In this document: positions 9,564-18,021 of the stretch, in pieces
How the letters are laid out: each line of letters starts with the position of its first letter
Numbering within the stretch: the first letter of the stretch is position 1
Assembly (NCBI GenBank): GCA_014204635.1
Contig: JACHLS010000006.1
Span: 186,001-250,000 of the forward strand
Source: Sporosarcina luteola
GTDB taxonomy: Bacteria; Bacillota; Bacilli; Bacillales_A; Planococcaceae
DNA: 64,000 bases
Reading direction: 5' to 3'
Translations under genes and position numbers: made by a program
Notes under the pieces: model-generated
Seen by the model: the letters and a program-made list of their open reading frames with translations, nothing else
Databases searched by the model: none
Told to the model about the DNA's origin: nothing

Positions 9564-9785
9564 CTAGTTTTCATTGTTGTTATTCCCCACTTTAACTTCA
9601 ACAACATCATTTAACTGACATTTTAATACGTTACATATTCTTACTAATATATCCATAGAAACATATTCATTGCGAGTCATTTTTGATAATGTACTTGGTG
9701 CAATTCCAGTTTTCACTCTCAGCTCCGATTTAGTTATTTCTTTGTCAATTAACAATTTCCATAATGGTTTATAGTTAATACTCAT
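9564..9785 (-). CDS. Small XRE-family regulator, putative controller of the restriction operon
   Basis: A 73-residue Cro/CI-type helix-turn-helix protein. Helices 2 and 3 read TKSELRVKTGIAPSTLSKM, followed by the YVSMDILVRICNVLKCQLND signature of single-domain XRE regulators. It is the first gene of the operon, 38 bp ahead of hsdM, where controller proteins of R-M systems and element repressors are often found. The SD is AGGT 7 bases before ATG. It has no effector domain. That it times restriction expression or represses its own promoter is inference from position. Confidence 0.85.
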   Translation of the reverse strand: MSINYKPLWKLLIDKEITKSELRVKTGIAPSTLSKMTRNEYVSMDILVRICNVLKCQLNDVVEVKVGNNNNEN

Positions 9786-9823
9786 TTTCTACCTCGTTTT
9801 AATGTGGCATATCTGGTAATTTA

Positions 9824-9852
9824 ATTATACCTTATATTTTTTGCAATCGTAA
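9824..9852 (-). promoter_or_regulatory. Candidate sigma-A promoter of the restriction operon
   Basis: On the minus strand a perfect -10 TATAAT (9824-9829) is preceded, 17 bases upstream, by a weak -35 TTACGA (9847-9852) in an A+T-rich stretch. It lies 39 bases before the XRE start. The weak -35 would suit a promoter controlled by the XRE protein. Confidence 0.5.
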
Positions 9853-9955
9853 TATTTCTTTCGAGTTTTCGATATTAACATATGACTTATTGAAATATAT
9901 AACGATTTTGCATAAAGGAATTTGCAAATATAATTATTTCATTCCGCGTAAAAGT

Positions 9956-9971
9956 AGACCCCCGGGGGTCT
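9956..9971. repeat. Perfect 16-bp palindrome near the island edge
   Basis: AGACCCCCGGGGGTCT is a perfect palindrome, unusually G+C-rich in an A+T-rich intergenic region, with another CCCCC at 9978-9982. It lies between the restriction operon promoter and the rlmCD remnant. It could be a recombination or attachment-site core or a structural element; neither can be shown here. The remainder of 9853-10055 shows no gene. Confidence 0.5.
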
Positions 9972-10055
9972 AAAAATCCCCCGAACCATTCGTCCGAGGG
10001 AACATAAAACACACTTCAGTTTTTAGTAAAAACCACTAAACCTATTGATACCATG

Positions 10056-10142
10056 CTATTTCAACTCTATCAACGCCACGCACTCGACGTGGCTGCTTTG
10101 TGGGAACATGTCGACCGGTTGGATTTCTTTTGTCCGATAGCC
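10056..10142 (-). pseudogene. rlmCD: 3'-terminal remnant of a 23S rRNA uracil methyltransferase gene
   Basis: The minus strand reads [20 protein letters not shown] followed by CVALIELK and a TAG stop. This is the diagnostic C-terminus of RlmCD/RumA-type m5U methyltransferases (the family ends in [17 protein letters not shown]). Upstream of GYR the frame meets a stop within four codons and the catalytic domain is absent, so only about 28 codons remain. The 3' end of this gene is a known insertion site for mobile elements in Firmicutes. In B. subtilis, yefA is followed by recombinase and methyltransferase genes. The fragment therefore probably marks an island boundary. Confidence 0.75.
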
Positions 10143-10160
10143 TGGTCCTTTTCACCAACA

Positions 10161-10210
10161 AAAAAAGTAACCACCCACTACCTTTGACGAGGGATGTAGT
10201 GGGCGTTACT
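10161..10210 (-). terminator. Terminator of the DUF2207 gene
   Basis: On the minus strand a long stem, AGTAACGCCCACTAC with GTAGTGGGTGGTTACT, is followed directly by TTTTTTTG. It lies about 115 bases after the stop of the membrane protein gene at 10325. The bases between show no further gene. Confidence 0.85.
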
Positions 10211-10324
10211 CTTTTCTAGAAAAACATCTCAATAATCCTAGTCAACAAGTATCCGTTAGATACACCTTGTTAGGATATACTCTGCCTGCAATAGGTACCT
10301 GGCTTCCTTCATCCTAAACCATAC

Positions 10325-12265
10325 TCAAAACGCCCCCGCACCCCCGCCACCGCCTGATCCGCTGCCACCACTACCCCCAGAGCTTCCGCCAGATCCTGAG
10401 GACGAGTGCATATGGGTGTAGTAATAATGATGCGTGTAGTGAAACGCGGTGAGCAGTTCAGTCAGGTGGACGGTCATTGGTGGTAGCGAGGCCAAGTCCT
10501 CCGGCACGTTCTTCGTGTACTTTACAAAGAGCGGGATGAAAAGGCCGAGGGAAATGGCATGCTCATACCACTTATCCGCCAAGTACCTGCTTTGGAAGTC
10601 AAACTCCCCTGACTTCACGTCCTTCATGAACGCTTTGGCACCTTTATAATACGGAGCCGCTTTCCGTTTTATATCACGGAGCGGCAGCAGTAATGCCGTT
10701 ATGGATAGTAGTATGGTGCCGATAGCGAACAATGCGTACACCTCGTCCGTGCCATCCGATAATCCTTCCATGCAAATAATTCCCCACACAAAATAGATTG
10801 GCAGCGCAATCCGCCAGTTTCGCTTGACCCGCAAAACGATTGATCCTGCTATGACAAGAAGTAGCAGGATACCTATGTCCGACGTGTCTTCGTTGAGCAT
10901 CCAGAGATTCAAACATGCAAAGGCGATCCACAAAGGAACGCCGAGCAGCATGAGATACTTGCGCACGGGATTCGGGGCAACATACGTCATTACGTCCGGG
11001 TCTTTTTGCACGATCTTCTGCCACTCTTTGAAACGCTTTATGAGCTGTTTGGACCGACTGGAATAATCCGAATCGAGCCGCCAATTCTTTTCGCGTTGTT
11101 GTTTTGTAAGGAACGGGAATTGATCCAATGAAAAAACGAGTGTCCCCTCCGCATCCTTCTCAAACAGCCAATCAATCATGTCTTTTTCATAGTCATTCAG
11201 CGAGCTTGTATCCTTCACTACTTTGAACCGGAATGTGTAATCCGGAGCATTGTCATCACTTCTGTAGATGGCGTTTGACGGAAGCTTCTCCATCGTGACA
11301 ATCCCTTTTTGACGAAGACGCAACAAAGCCGCAGAAATGGCGGCGGGTTTGATTTTTCCTTTTCGTTCGATTAGCGACAGAAGAAACGAGTCTACCTCTT
11401 CTAGTTGATGGATCCGCGGCTTTGATATAAATAGCCGGTACAGACGCCGTGGGTACAGAATAGCGATGAGGAATAGGAAAAGTGCAGTTCCCAAGAAGAA
11501 GATGTTAAGTCCTTCGACCGTTGGAAGTGCTTTTTCTCTTTTCATCATCCAATTTGCATAAGCGGCCTCCTCCGCCGTAAACTCTGCTAACTTGGGCTCG
11601 TCACGGGTATAGGGGGCATTCTTCAAGAATGTATCAGGGAATAAAAAGCGGATTTCCACCTTGCCGTATGCTTCCAATTTATCTGTCGTATAGACGAATC
11701 CTCTGGCATCGGATTTTGATAATTTGCCTGTGAAGCTATGAAGATACGCCTTCCCTGCCAATGTCGCATCCCGATCTCCAGATAACAGGAATCGAATGCG
11801 AAGATTGTGTATATCCGTATCGTTCATATCGTCAAAGAAGCGCCAATACAGTTGCCCGGTGTCTTGATATTTTTGGGCGGCCCCGCTGATCAAATAACGA
11901 TAAAACACTTTCTTCTGTTCATTCTCGGAAGGGGTATGGATTTTGAACGTCAAGTCCTCCCGCTCTACTTGTAACGGTGCGAAGGTGCTATTGTCATAAT
12001 TCGCTAGGTCCGTATCCATCGGTGCAAGATAGCCTTCGAAATACTGGACTCCCGCATGGTTTTCGTTCCCGATCGTTCGCGTGGTTCCATTATATGCGCC
12101 TGAAAAGGTATATGTGAATAATTCTTCAACGTACAGATCACCATTATCCAACACATATGCGTTGATATCGACCTGATCGATTGAAAACGATTTCGCGCTT
12201 GCAACCGGTGATTGGACGATCGTCAATAAAAGAAGCAGACATAATGCGCAAACTACTTTCTTCAA
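10325..12265 (-). CDS. DUF2207 (YciQ-like) membrane protein
   Basis: A 646-residue envelope protein of unknown biochemical function. A signal peptide (residues 1-24, ending near ASA-K) is followed by an extracellular beta-rich DUF2207 domain (about 27-225), a membrane segment near 250-270, a cytoplasmic region, and a cluster of hydrophobic segments around 435-530. The C-terminus is low complexity, a Ser/Gly-rich tail after HYYYTHMHSSS, as is typical of this family. TTG start at 12265 with GGAGG 7 bases upstream. It forms a single-gene unit with its own terminator. A possible ECF-type promoter lies at 12301-12327. The family is confident; a role in surface processes is only family-level conjecture. 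Confidence 0.88.
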   Translation of the reverse strand: MKKVVCALCLLLLLTIVQSPVASAKSFSIDQVDINAYVLDNGDLYVEELFTYTFSGAYNGTTRTIGNENHAGVQYFEGYLAPMDTDLANYDNSTFAPLQVEREDLTFKIHTPSENEQKKVFYRYLISGAAQKYQDTGQLYWRFFDDMNDTDIHNLRIRFLLSGDRDATLAGKAYLHSFTGKLSKSDARGFVYTTDKLEAYGKVEIRFLFPDTFLKNAPYTRDEPKLAEFTAEEAAYANWMMKREKALPTVEGLNIFFLGTALFLFLIAILYPRRLYRLFISKPRIHQLEEVDSFLLSLIERKGKIKPAAISAALLRLRQKGIVTMEKLPSNAIYRSDDNAPDYTFRFKVVKDTSSLNDYEKDMIDWLFEKDAEGTLVFSLDQFPFLTKQQREKNWRLDSDYSSRSKQLIKRFKEWQKIVQKDPDVMTYVAPNPVRKYLMLLGVPLWIAFACLNLWMLNEDTSDIGILLLLVIAGSIVLRVKRNWRIALPIYFVWGIICMEGLSDGTDEVYALFAIGTILLSITALLLPLRDIKRKAAPYYKGAKAFMKDVKSGEFDFQSRYLADKWYEHAISLGLFIPLFVKYTKNVPEDLASLPPMTVHLTELLTAFHYTHHYYYTHMHSSSGSGGSSGGSGGSGSGGGGGAGAF

Positions 12266-12300
12266 TTCCTCTCCTCCCCCGCTTTGCCTTTACTGTTTCA

Positions 12301-12327
12301 TACGAGACAACAGGCATCATAGTTTCA
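12301..12327 (-). promoter_or_regulatory. Possible ECF-type promoter before the DUF2207 gene
   Basis: On the minus strand TGAAAC (12322-12327) and CGTA (12301-12304) are separated by 17 bases. This resembles the two stronger TGAAAC-N16-CGTC sites in this window, with one base more spacing. Weak candidate. Confidence 0.3.
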
Positions 12328-12477
12328 CTACTCATTGCACTAATGAGAAGGAACAGCCTATAAATGCATTACACGGACATCGGCTTACTTGCGCAAATTA
12401 TTGACGTCCAGTTACAGATGGCCTATACGCTCGGAATGTAATAAACTGAGCGCAACGAATACGAGGAGGACACAAGC

Positions 12478-12612
12478 ATGCAATAGGTAGAGTCAAAAAT
12501 GGAACAGCTTGTGAAAAACATACCGGAACTGTCGCAACGGCTCAAGCAGATCATGAAAGAACATGAACAGGAGAAGGCGTTTGCCATGAAAGCCTTGTAC
12601 TATGGTTTTTGA
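12478..12612 (+). pseudogene. Short remnant gene with stop at codon 3
   Basis: A perfect SD (AGGAGG, 12463-12468) precedes ATG-CAA-TAG at 12478. After the stop the same frame continues as VESKMEQLVKNIPELSQRLK and QIMKEHEQEKAFAMKALYYGF to a TGA. The helical, charged composition and the SD suggest a real gene inactivated by a nonsense change, or translated from the internal ATG 12499. A 25-codon frame at 12364-12441 (MHYTDIGLLAQIIDVQLQMA...) lies just upstream. Downstream, DISHEERLAGNEYFFEE ends at the TAA near 12781 and may be a third piece of the same locus. No family recognised. Confidence 0.35.
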
Positions 12613-12673
12613 GGGATTAGTTTGTTCGTCTATACTACGCTCAATATTTGTGGATATCGCGTATAATTGTGGT

Positions 12674-12828
12674 AAATTTGATGTAGGATAAAAAAGACTG
12701 GACGCTGTAACGCGCAGACCTTGCAACGGACATATCGCATGAAGAGCGGTTGGCCGGTAATGAGTATTTTTTTGAAGAGTAACTACCCTGCTTACTTGGT
12801 CGTTAGCGGAGGGTGGTTATTTTTTTCT
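12674..12828 (+). ncRNA. Putative antisense antitoxin RNA to the holin-like toxin
   Basis: A TATAAT -10 sits at 12662-12667 and a strong bidirectional hairpin at 12778-12819 (TAACTACCCT pairing with AGGGTGGTTA) is followed on the plus strand by TTTTTTTC. The predicted RNA of about 150 bases runs convergently into the toxin mRNA and overlaps its 3' end and stop codon, the layout of txpA/RatA-type systems. No good -35 is visible at 17 bases. The 5' end is therefore an estimate. Confidence 0.4.
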
Positions 12829-12927
12829 ATTGGTGGATAAAGCAATTATCGCTACGATCGTTGTTGCTATCGCTACGAGAAGAATTCCAAATTGGAACAT
12901 CATGTTCATTGCTTCATATGTCACCAT
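12817..12927 (-). CDS. Type I toxin, holin-like (TxpA/YqbM type), 36 residues
   Basis: A tiny hydrophobic peptide: MVTYEAMNMMFQFGILLVAI followed by ATTIVAIIALSTNRKK. An N-terminal YEAM-N-MMxFG motif, a single membrane span and a basic tail are the signature of putative holin-like toxins of Firmicutes prophages and chromosomes (type I toxin-antitoxin). The ATG at 12927 has only a weak GGGTG SD, and about 120 bases of G+C-rich, hairpin-prone leader (12928-13050) lie upstream, as expected of toxins whose translation is restrained by RNA structure. A -10 candidate TAAAAT lies at 13049-13054. A convergent antisense RNA probably covers the 3' end. Family is confident; activity is untested. Confidence 0.85.
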   Translation of the reverse strand: MVTYEAMNMMFQFGILLVAIATTIVAIIALSTNRKK

Positions 12928-13153
12928 ATATACACCCAGTCCCATACGATGTGGGTCATGCGGGCGTTGCCACAGGACGTGGCGTTCTTAGTCCGCCCTT
13001 CCAAAGGGAGTGCCAACCGTCCGTCCGCTATATGCCGTTGCTATTACTATTTTACCATAATAGGGATTGGTTATAGATAGAATAGCGAATGTATGTTTCA
13101 TAGCAATCGCGTTCTTAATTCCAATTTAACTTTGGTTGAAGAAGCGATAATAA

Positions 13154-13321
13154 CGCGAATATGCAAATCAGGAAGAAGGGATTGTAAGTATTCTGCCGTT
13201 GCCTGTTGAAGGAGAGAACGATCCTTTCTATATGATTCGGACGGACGCTTATCCATTGGGACATGAACTTGGCAATATGGAGAGGGTCTATGAAGAAGAA
13301 GGGTGTCACTTTAAGAACTAA
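13154..13321 (+). pseudogene. C-terminal remnant of an unrecognised protein
   Basis: An open frame without a start codon reads REYANQEEGIVSILPLPVEG then ENDPFYMIRTDAYPLGHELG and NMERVYEEEGCHFKN before TAA. The balanced composition looks like genuine coding sequence, but a TAA lies immediately upstream at 13151-13153 and no SD is present. It is probably the tail of a deleted gene. I do not recognise the family. The rest of 13081-13471 shows nothing else. Confidence 0.35.
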
Positions 13322-13471
13322 CTTGCACCAATTTCGAGCTATATTTTGCGTATAAGAACCCAGCAACCTTTTATACTAAGATTGCTAGGTTCTTTACTAT
13401 ATATGAAATTTATTGGAGCTACCGACAATATGGCCATATGTTAACTAAATGCTATGCCTTTAATTGGACTA

Positions 13472-14086
13472 TCATGGTGACGTAACGAAATGCGTTAATA
13501 TACGGTCTATCGCTTTTCCAATAGGATGCATGAAGAGATTAAGCATCAGCCCGGCTAAACAGACAGTCACTACAGTTCCGATACCAATGGGACCGTCCAA
13601 TAGGATGGCAATGATCAAAAATACGAGGTAAATCAAAGTTCTTGAAACGAAAAGGTTGGTGCCGGTTATTTCCTTCAAGATTAGGGTTAACCGATCAACT
13701 GGAATTGGTGCAAAATTCGTATGTAGATAAGTCGCAGTTCCTATGCCTATCAAAAGCATACCAATCCCAAAACAAACTGCTTGGCTCTGTGCTGAATCCA
13801 GCGTGATTAAATCACCCAAAACAAAAAGCCAAAAATCAATTCCGACGCCTGTTATAACGGCTGTTATCAGTCCCAATACTTCCGGTATTTCTCTGTTTAA
13901 AAGTGAATTGCAGCCAATCATCAGGACAGCCAGTATGACCTCCCAGCTCCCTACCGTAAACCCCACATTTATAGATAAACCTACCAACACGGCATCAAAA
14001 GGCGATGTGCCAAGATCAGATTGGATGGTGAAAGCAATCCCCAGAGTCAACAGTAAAATCCCAATCACATAAAAAATATATTTCAT
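13472..14086 (-). CDS. YczE/YitT-like membrane protein
   Basis: A 204-residue integral membrane protein with about five to six hydrophobic segments. The N-terminal LTLGIAFTIQSDLGTSPFD motif (polar DLGTSPFD after the first span) is characteristic of the YczE/YyaS/YitT group, whose functions are largely unknown. It is divergent from the MarR gene, with 112 bp between starts containing two inverted-repeat sites. Regulation by the MarR protein is therefore likely. The start ATG 14086 has a GAAGTGA SD. Confidence 0.8.
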   Translation of the reverse strand: MKYIFYVIGILLLTLGIAFTIQSDLGTSPFDAVLVGLSINVGFTVGSWEVILAVLMIGCNSLLNREIPEVLGLITAVITGVGIDFWLFVLGDLITLDSAQSQAVCFGIGMLLIGIGTATYLHTNFAPIPVDRLTLILKEITGTNLFVSRTLIYLVFLIIAILLDGPIGIGTVVTVCLAGLMLNLFMHPIGKAIDRILTHFVTSP

Positions 14087-14112
14087 TGCAATTCACTTCT
14101 TCGTTATTATTT

Positions 14113-14130
14113 TTGTTGCAAATGCAACAA
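14113..14130. promoter_or_regulatory. Putative MarR operator in the divergent promoter region
   Basis: TTGTTGCA-AA-TGCAACAA has two perfect 8-base arms. A second related half-site pair, ATTG-N6-CAAT (14163-14176, core TTGCAA), lies 23 bases before the marR ATG. Location between the divergent genes and the TTGCAA core suggest binding by the adjacent MarR protein. Confidence 0.6.
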
Positions 14131-14198
14131 ATTTAAGGTAGATTCAATATATACTATTTTTCATTGTATTTGCAATAAAATTTTGATTGGAGATCATT

Positions 14199-15192
<994 letters not shown>

Positions 15193-15217
15193 AAAAAATT
15201 GTGAAAGGCGTGATCAT

Positions 15218-15841
15218 ATGTATATTCCAAAACATTTCAAAGTCAGTGACGCGGAAGAAATCCGGGAATTCGTTCAACAGAATTCATTCGCAACGCTCGT
15301 CACCACGAAAAAAGGGAAACCCATCGCGACACACTTGCCAATGCAATTAATAAAAGAAAATGATGATTACTATATAACTGGGCATATGGCTTATGGCAAC
15401 CCTCAGTGGCGGACATTCGTCGACTCCGAAGATGTGCTGGTTATGTTTCAAGGGACTCATGCCTACATCTCCTCTTCCTGGTATGAACAGGAAAATGTTC
15501 CAACCTGGAACTATCAGGCTGTCCATATATATGGACCTGCGCGCATTTTAGAGGTTGAAGAATTGAAACAGGACCTGGCACAATTACTTCAACAATACGA
15601 GAGACACCGCGAAAATCCTGTTTTGTGGGACAAGCTCTCCCCTTCTTTATTGGAAAAAGAACTGAAAGGGATTGTTGGATTTAAGATTAAGGTTAGAGAA
15701 GTTCAGGCTGCATATAAATTAAGCCAGAACCGAAATGAAAGAGATTATCTAACTATCACCGAGCAATTAAAGAAAGAAGGAAATCCAGATTCAAAACAAA
15801 TGGCCGAATTGATGCAGCAGAGATCGAATACCCAACTATAA
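15218..15841 (+). CDS. paiB: PaiB-like FMN-binding negative regulator
   Basis: A 207-residue split-barrel flavin-binding protein. The family signature is seen in MYIPKHFKVSDAEEIREFV, HLPMQLI, ITGHMAYGNPQWR, HAYISSSWY and VPTWNYQAVHIYG. The last two blocks are the most conserved in PaiB proteins. In B. subtilis PaiB is described as a repressor of sporulation and protease genes and is encoded with PaiA. AAAGGCG lies 7 bases before the ATG. The marR-paiA-paiB order indicates one transcription unit ending at the terminator at 15862. Confidence 0.92.
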   Translation: MYIPKHFKVSDAEEIREFVQQNSFATLVTTKKGKPIATHLPMQLIKENDDYYITGHMAYGNPQWRTFVDSEDVLVMFQGTHAYISSSWYEQENVPTWNYQAVHIYGPARILEVEELKQDLAQLLQQYERHRENPVLWDKLSPSLLEKELKGIVGFKIKVREVQAAYKLSQNRNERDYLTITEQLKKEGNPDSKQMAELMQQRSNTQL

Positions 15842-15861
15842 ACCAGACCAGTTCAGAAAAT

Positions 15862-15905
15862 AAAGCTATCGTTTTGAATCGACTTTTCAAAACGGTAGCT
15901 TTTAC
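15862..15905 (+). terminator. Terminator of marR-paiA-paiB
   Basis: AAAGCTATCGTTTTGA pairs with TTCAAAACGGTAGCTTTT around a short loop and is followed by a T-rich run. The stem lies 21 bases after the paiB stop. Confidence 0.85.
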
Positions 15906-16301
15906 TATTACGTGAAGATATTGCAATGAGAGTTTTGGAGTTTATTGATTCAAAAACAACTAAAAAATGCTAAAAATACCGTTCGTTAATGTGGCAAGAC
16001 ACTTTGCTAACGGTCGCTATTATTATTCGCTCTTACAAAATATATTTATATCGAAGGAACAGCATCAAATTATGTCATTGTGGACCACGGTGACACTTAT
16101 TGTGATTTCATCACTTGGCAAAGGAGGTCCGGTCAAAGAAATTTATTCAACTTTGAATCGCACACTTGCTTTCTTTGTTCCAAAACTCGTCCTTTTCTGG
16201 ACACGTTGTCGGTTAAACTCAAAAGCTATCTTCCCTCTTTTGTGGGAAGATAGCTTTTTTATACAAAATAACACTTAAAAATGCTGCAAATTAAAACTTA
16301 A
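15906..16301. other. Gene-free stretch with a strong bidirectional hairpin
   Basis: I see no convincing gene here. ACCGTT (15979) and AACGGT (near 16010) form a loose hairpin. At 16221-16260, AAAAGCTATCTTCCC pairs perfectly with GGGAAGATAGCTTTTTT, a good terminator in both directions although no intact gene ends next to it. This suggests a lost neighbouring gene. The open frame at 15967-16278 runs through this hairpin and is probably meaningless. Confidence 0.6.
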
Positions 16302-16490
16302 ATTTACAAAGAAGGGATTCGCTACTTGCGTGAAAGCGGTGTTCCTTTTAATACAGAGGAGAGCAACTTTTATATGGTGATGGGTACTTATGAATCAATT
16401 GAAGAGGCTGAAGCAAAGCTTGCTTTCTTCCAAATGATTTTTGACAGTGACTTCCCTGTTTTTATTGCCCCAGCTTGCCAACAGGAAAAG
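16302..16490 (+). pseudogene. SPOR-like domain fragment
   Basis: The frame YKEGIRYLRESGVPFNTEES then NFYMVMGTYESIEEAEAKLA and FFQMIFDSDFPVFIAPA resembles a SPOR-type peptidoglycan-binding repeat (aromatic-x-V-x-x-G-T/S-Y/F then EEAEA-x-L). There is no start codon or SD, an in-frame TAA lies just upstream, and the frame runs on into sequence that looks like the reverse of another gene tail. Probably the end of a truncated gene. Confidence 0.35.
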
Positions 16491-16525
16491 TGCCAGATTC
16501 TTTTGTTTCTTGAGAATCTGGCACT
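16485..16525 (-). terminator. Minus-strand terminator behind a lost gene tail
   Basis: AGTGCCAGATTCT (16489-16501) pairs perfectly with AGAATCTGGCACT (16513-16525), and the minus strand continues TTTTCC. Twenty bases upstream on the minus strand a frame ends in SWAEKRENIEQLIEDIKKIG-G-stop (stop at 16545-16547) and is itself cut by a TGA about 24 codons back. The terminator therefore belongs to a gene of which only the tail survives. Confidence 0.6.
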
Positions 16526-16752
16526 GTTGATGACCGACTTTCCGTTACCCGCCGATTTTCTTAATATCCTCAATCAGTTGTTCAATGTTTTCCCTTTTTT
16601 CAGCCCAGCTTATGCATCATCGACTGTTTACCGAATAAATTCACAAAAGTCATTCACTATACATAATCCCTAAAATTTCCTTTTCTTCATTCCCAGAATT
16701 AGCATGAATGTTTTTGGCACATGTACCCGCATACAAGCCTGCCAGCTCTCCG

Positions 16753-18021
16753 CTACTTCCCCAAAATCTCAATCACCTCATCAACCCTCTTCATATGATG
16801 CATCCCTTTAACACTCAACGTATCCGGCAATACATCAGTCGAGAACAACAAAGTCCGCTCCTTAACCATCCTCCCATCGTCAAGCTCGTTATAATCTTGC
16901 CGGATGGTCGTTTTCAGAGGAACCGCCCCCCCCTTGCCCTCAATAGTGACACCGTCCAAGAGAACATCTTCATCCGAAGCTATGGTAATTTGAACCCCGT
17001 CCTCAGTTTTCTCCACTTTTTTCACCCACAAATCTTTCCCTTCTAATTGAAAAGCTTGATCGCGAATGGGGTGTAATGGAATGGTTTCGTCAACGTTTGT
17101 GTAGCCGACGAATTCCTTGACGACGAGCTCTAAGGAGTCGACCTTTTGGGGCAGCGCTTCAAAACTTAGCTCAAATTTGGTACCGCCAATGGAGGTGCTG
17201 ATTCCACTCCCTATTTGTTCAATTGGTTTTCCATTGACCTGCAGTTGCACTTGTTTAAAAGGAAGCTGCACTCGATCTAAATTCTGAACGTCCACCGTTC
17301 CCTTTATAATTGTTACGGTAGGGGTGGCCGTAATGGTTTTAAAGGTAATGGTCCCTTTGTCGACTTTCACTTTTTTCATCAGCTTCTGTTGTAATTCGGT
17401 TTGCATGGCTTGGTTCGGATCGTAAGGGAATGACATTATGCATGTTATTGATTGGCCGTCTTCTGCCAACTTCGTCGCTTCCAATGTCAGTTTTTTTGCA
17501 AATGGACTGACGGGGTCAAAAAATAGTTGGCCTTTGATTTCGGATTGCTTTTCATTGAATGTCCATGTTCCAGCACCTTGGTCGGAATCCGTTAAAAAAC
17601 CTGTAATCTTTCCGAATGTAATACCCTCCATGTCCTTTACGTTCGAAAGTGTATAATAGAGTATCAATTGATTGGCGTCCGTCATGATGCCATCCACCGT
17701 CAACTCGCTGCCGTCCTCTAACAATACCTTTTCCCCGACCGTCTGCCCCATTCCTTTATCATTCAATTCGGTAAGCGTGCCGCTCATCAATTCATCAAAT
17801 CCTATGATTTTCTTTCCATAATAGGCCAATCCATTGTAGTTATAGCCAATCAGGCAGACGAGCAGGAATGCTGCTACTGCCAGCGGCCATTTAGGCTTTA
17901 GCTTCTTTTTGATGGGAGCCGCATCCAATGCCTGCCAGAGCCGTCCTTCCAATTCATCTGGCGCTGTTATTTGTTCCATTTTCTTTTTCTCTTCCATTAA
18001 ACGTTTTTCGATTTCATTCAT
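16753..18021 (-). CDS. Anti-sigma factor, DUF4179-type
   Basis: A 422-residue membrane protein. A cytoplasmic N-terminus (about 45 residues) is followed by one membrane span (KWPLAVAAFLLVCLIGYNYN) and a long extracellular region. That region begins with the DUF4179 pattern GFDELMSGTLTELNDKGMGQ and contains beta-sandwich-like repeats. Such proteins hold an ECF sigma factor at the membrane. The partner is encoded immediately upstream with an 8-base overlap (18014-18021), which implies translational coupling. Start ATG 18021 has AGGGGTG six bases upstream. The signal sensed is unknown. Confidence 0.85.
   Translation of the reverse strand: MNEIEKRLMEEKKKMEQITAPDELEGRLWQALDAAPIKKKLKPKWPLAVAAFLLVCLIGYNYNGLAYYGKKIIGFDELMSGTLTELNDKGMGQTVGEKVLLEDGSELTVDGIMTDANQLILYYTLSNVKDMEGITFGKITGFLTDSDQGAGTWTFNEKQSEIKGQLFFDPVSPFAKKLTLEATKLAEDGQSITCIMSFPYDPNQAMQTELQQKLMKKVKVDKGTITFKTITATPTVTIIKGTVDVQNLDRVQLPFKQVQLQVNGKPIEQIGSGISTSIGGTKFELSFEALPQKVDSLELVVKEFVGYTNVDETIPLHPIRDQAFQLEGKDLWVKKVEKTEDGVQITIASDEDVLLDGVTIEGKGGAVPLKTTIRQDYNELDDGRMVKERTLLFSTDVLPDTLSVKGMHHMKRVDEVIEILGK

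Noticed and set aside
10674..11084. 136-codon minus-strand frame within the DUF2207 gene
   Set aside because: It overlaps a well-supported gene in another frame and has Arg/Cys/His-rich shadow composition and no SD.
12813..13076. Plus-strand frames opposite the toxin gene
   Set aside because: They are antisense to the holin-like toxin and its leader; the toxin on the minus strand explains the sequence better.
15967..16278. 103-codon frame after paiB
   Set aside because: No SD, odd composition, and it runs through a perfect terminator-type hairpin at 16221-16260.
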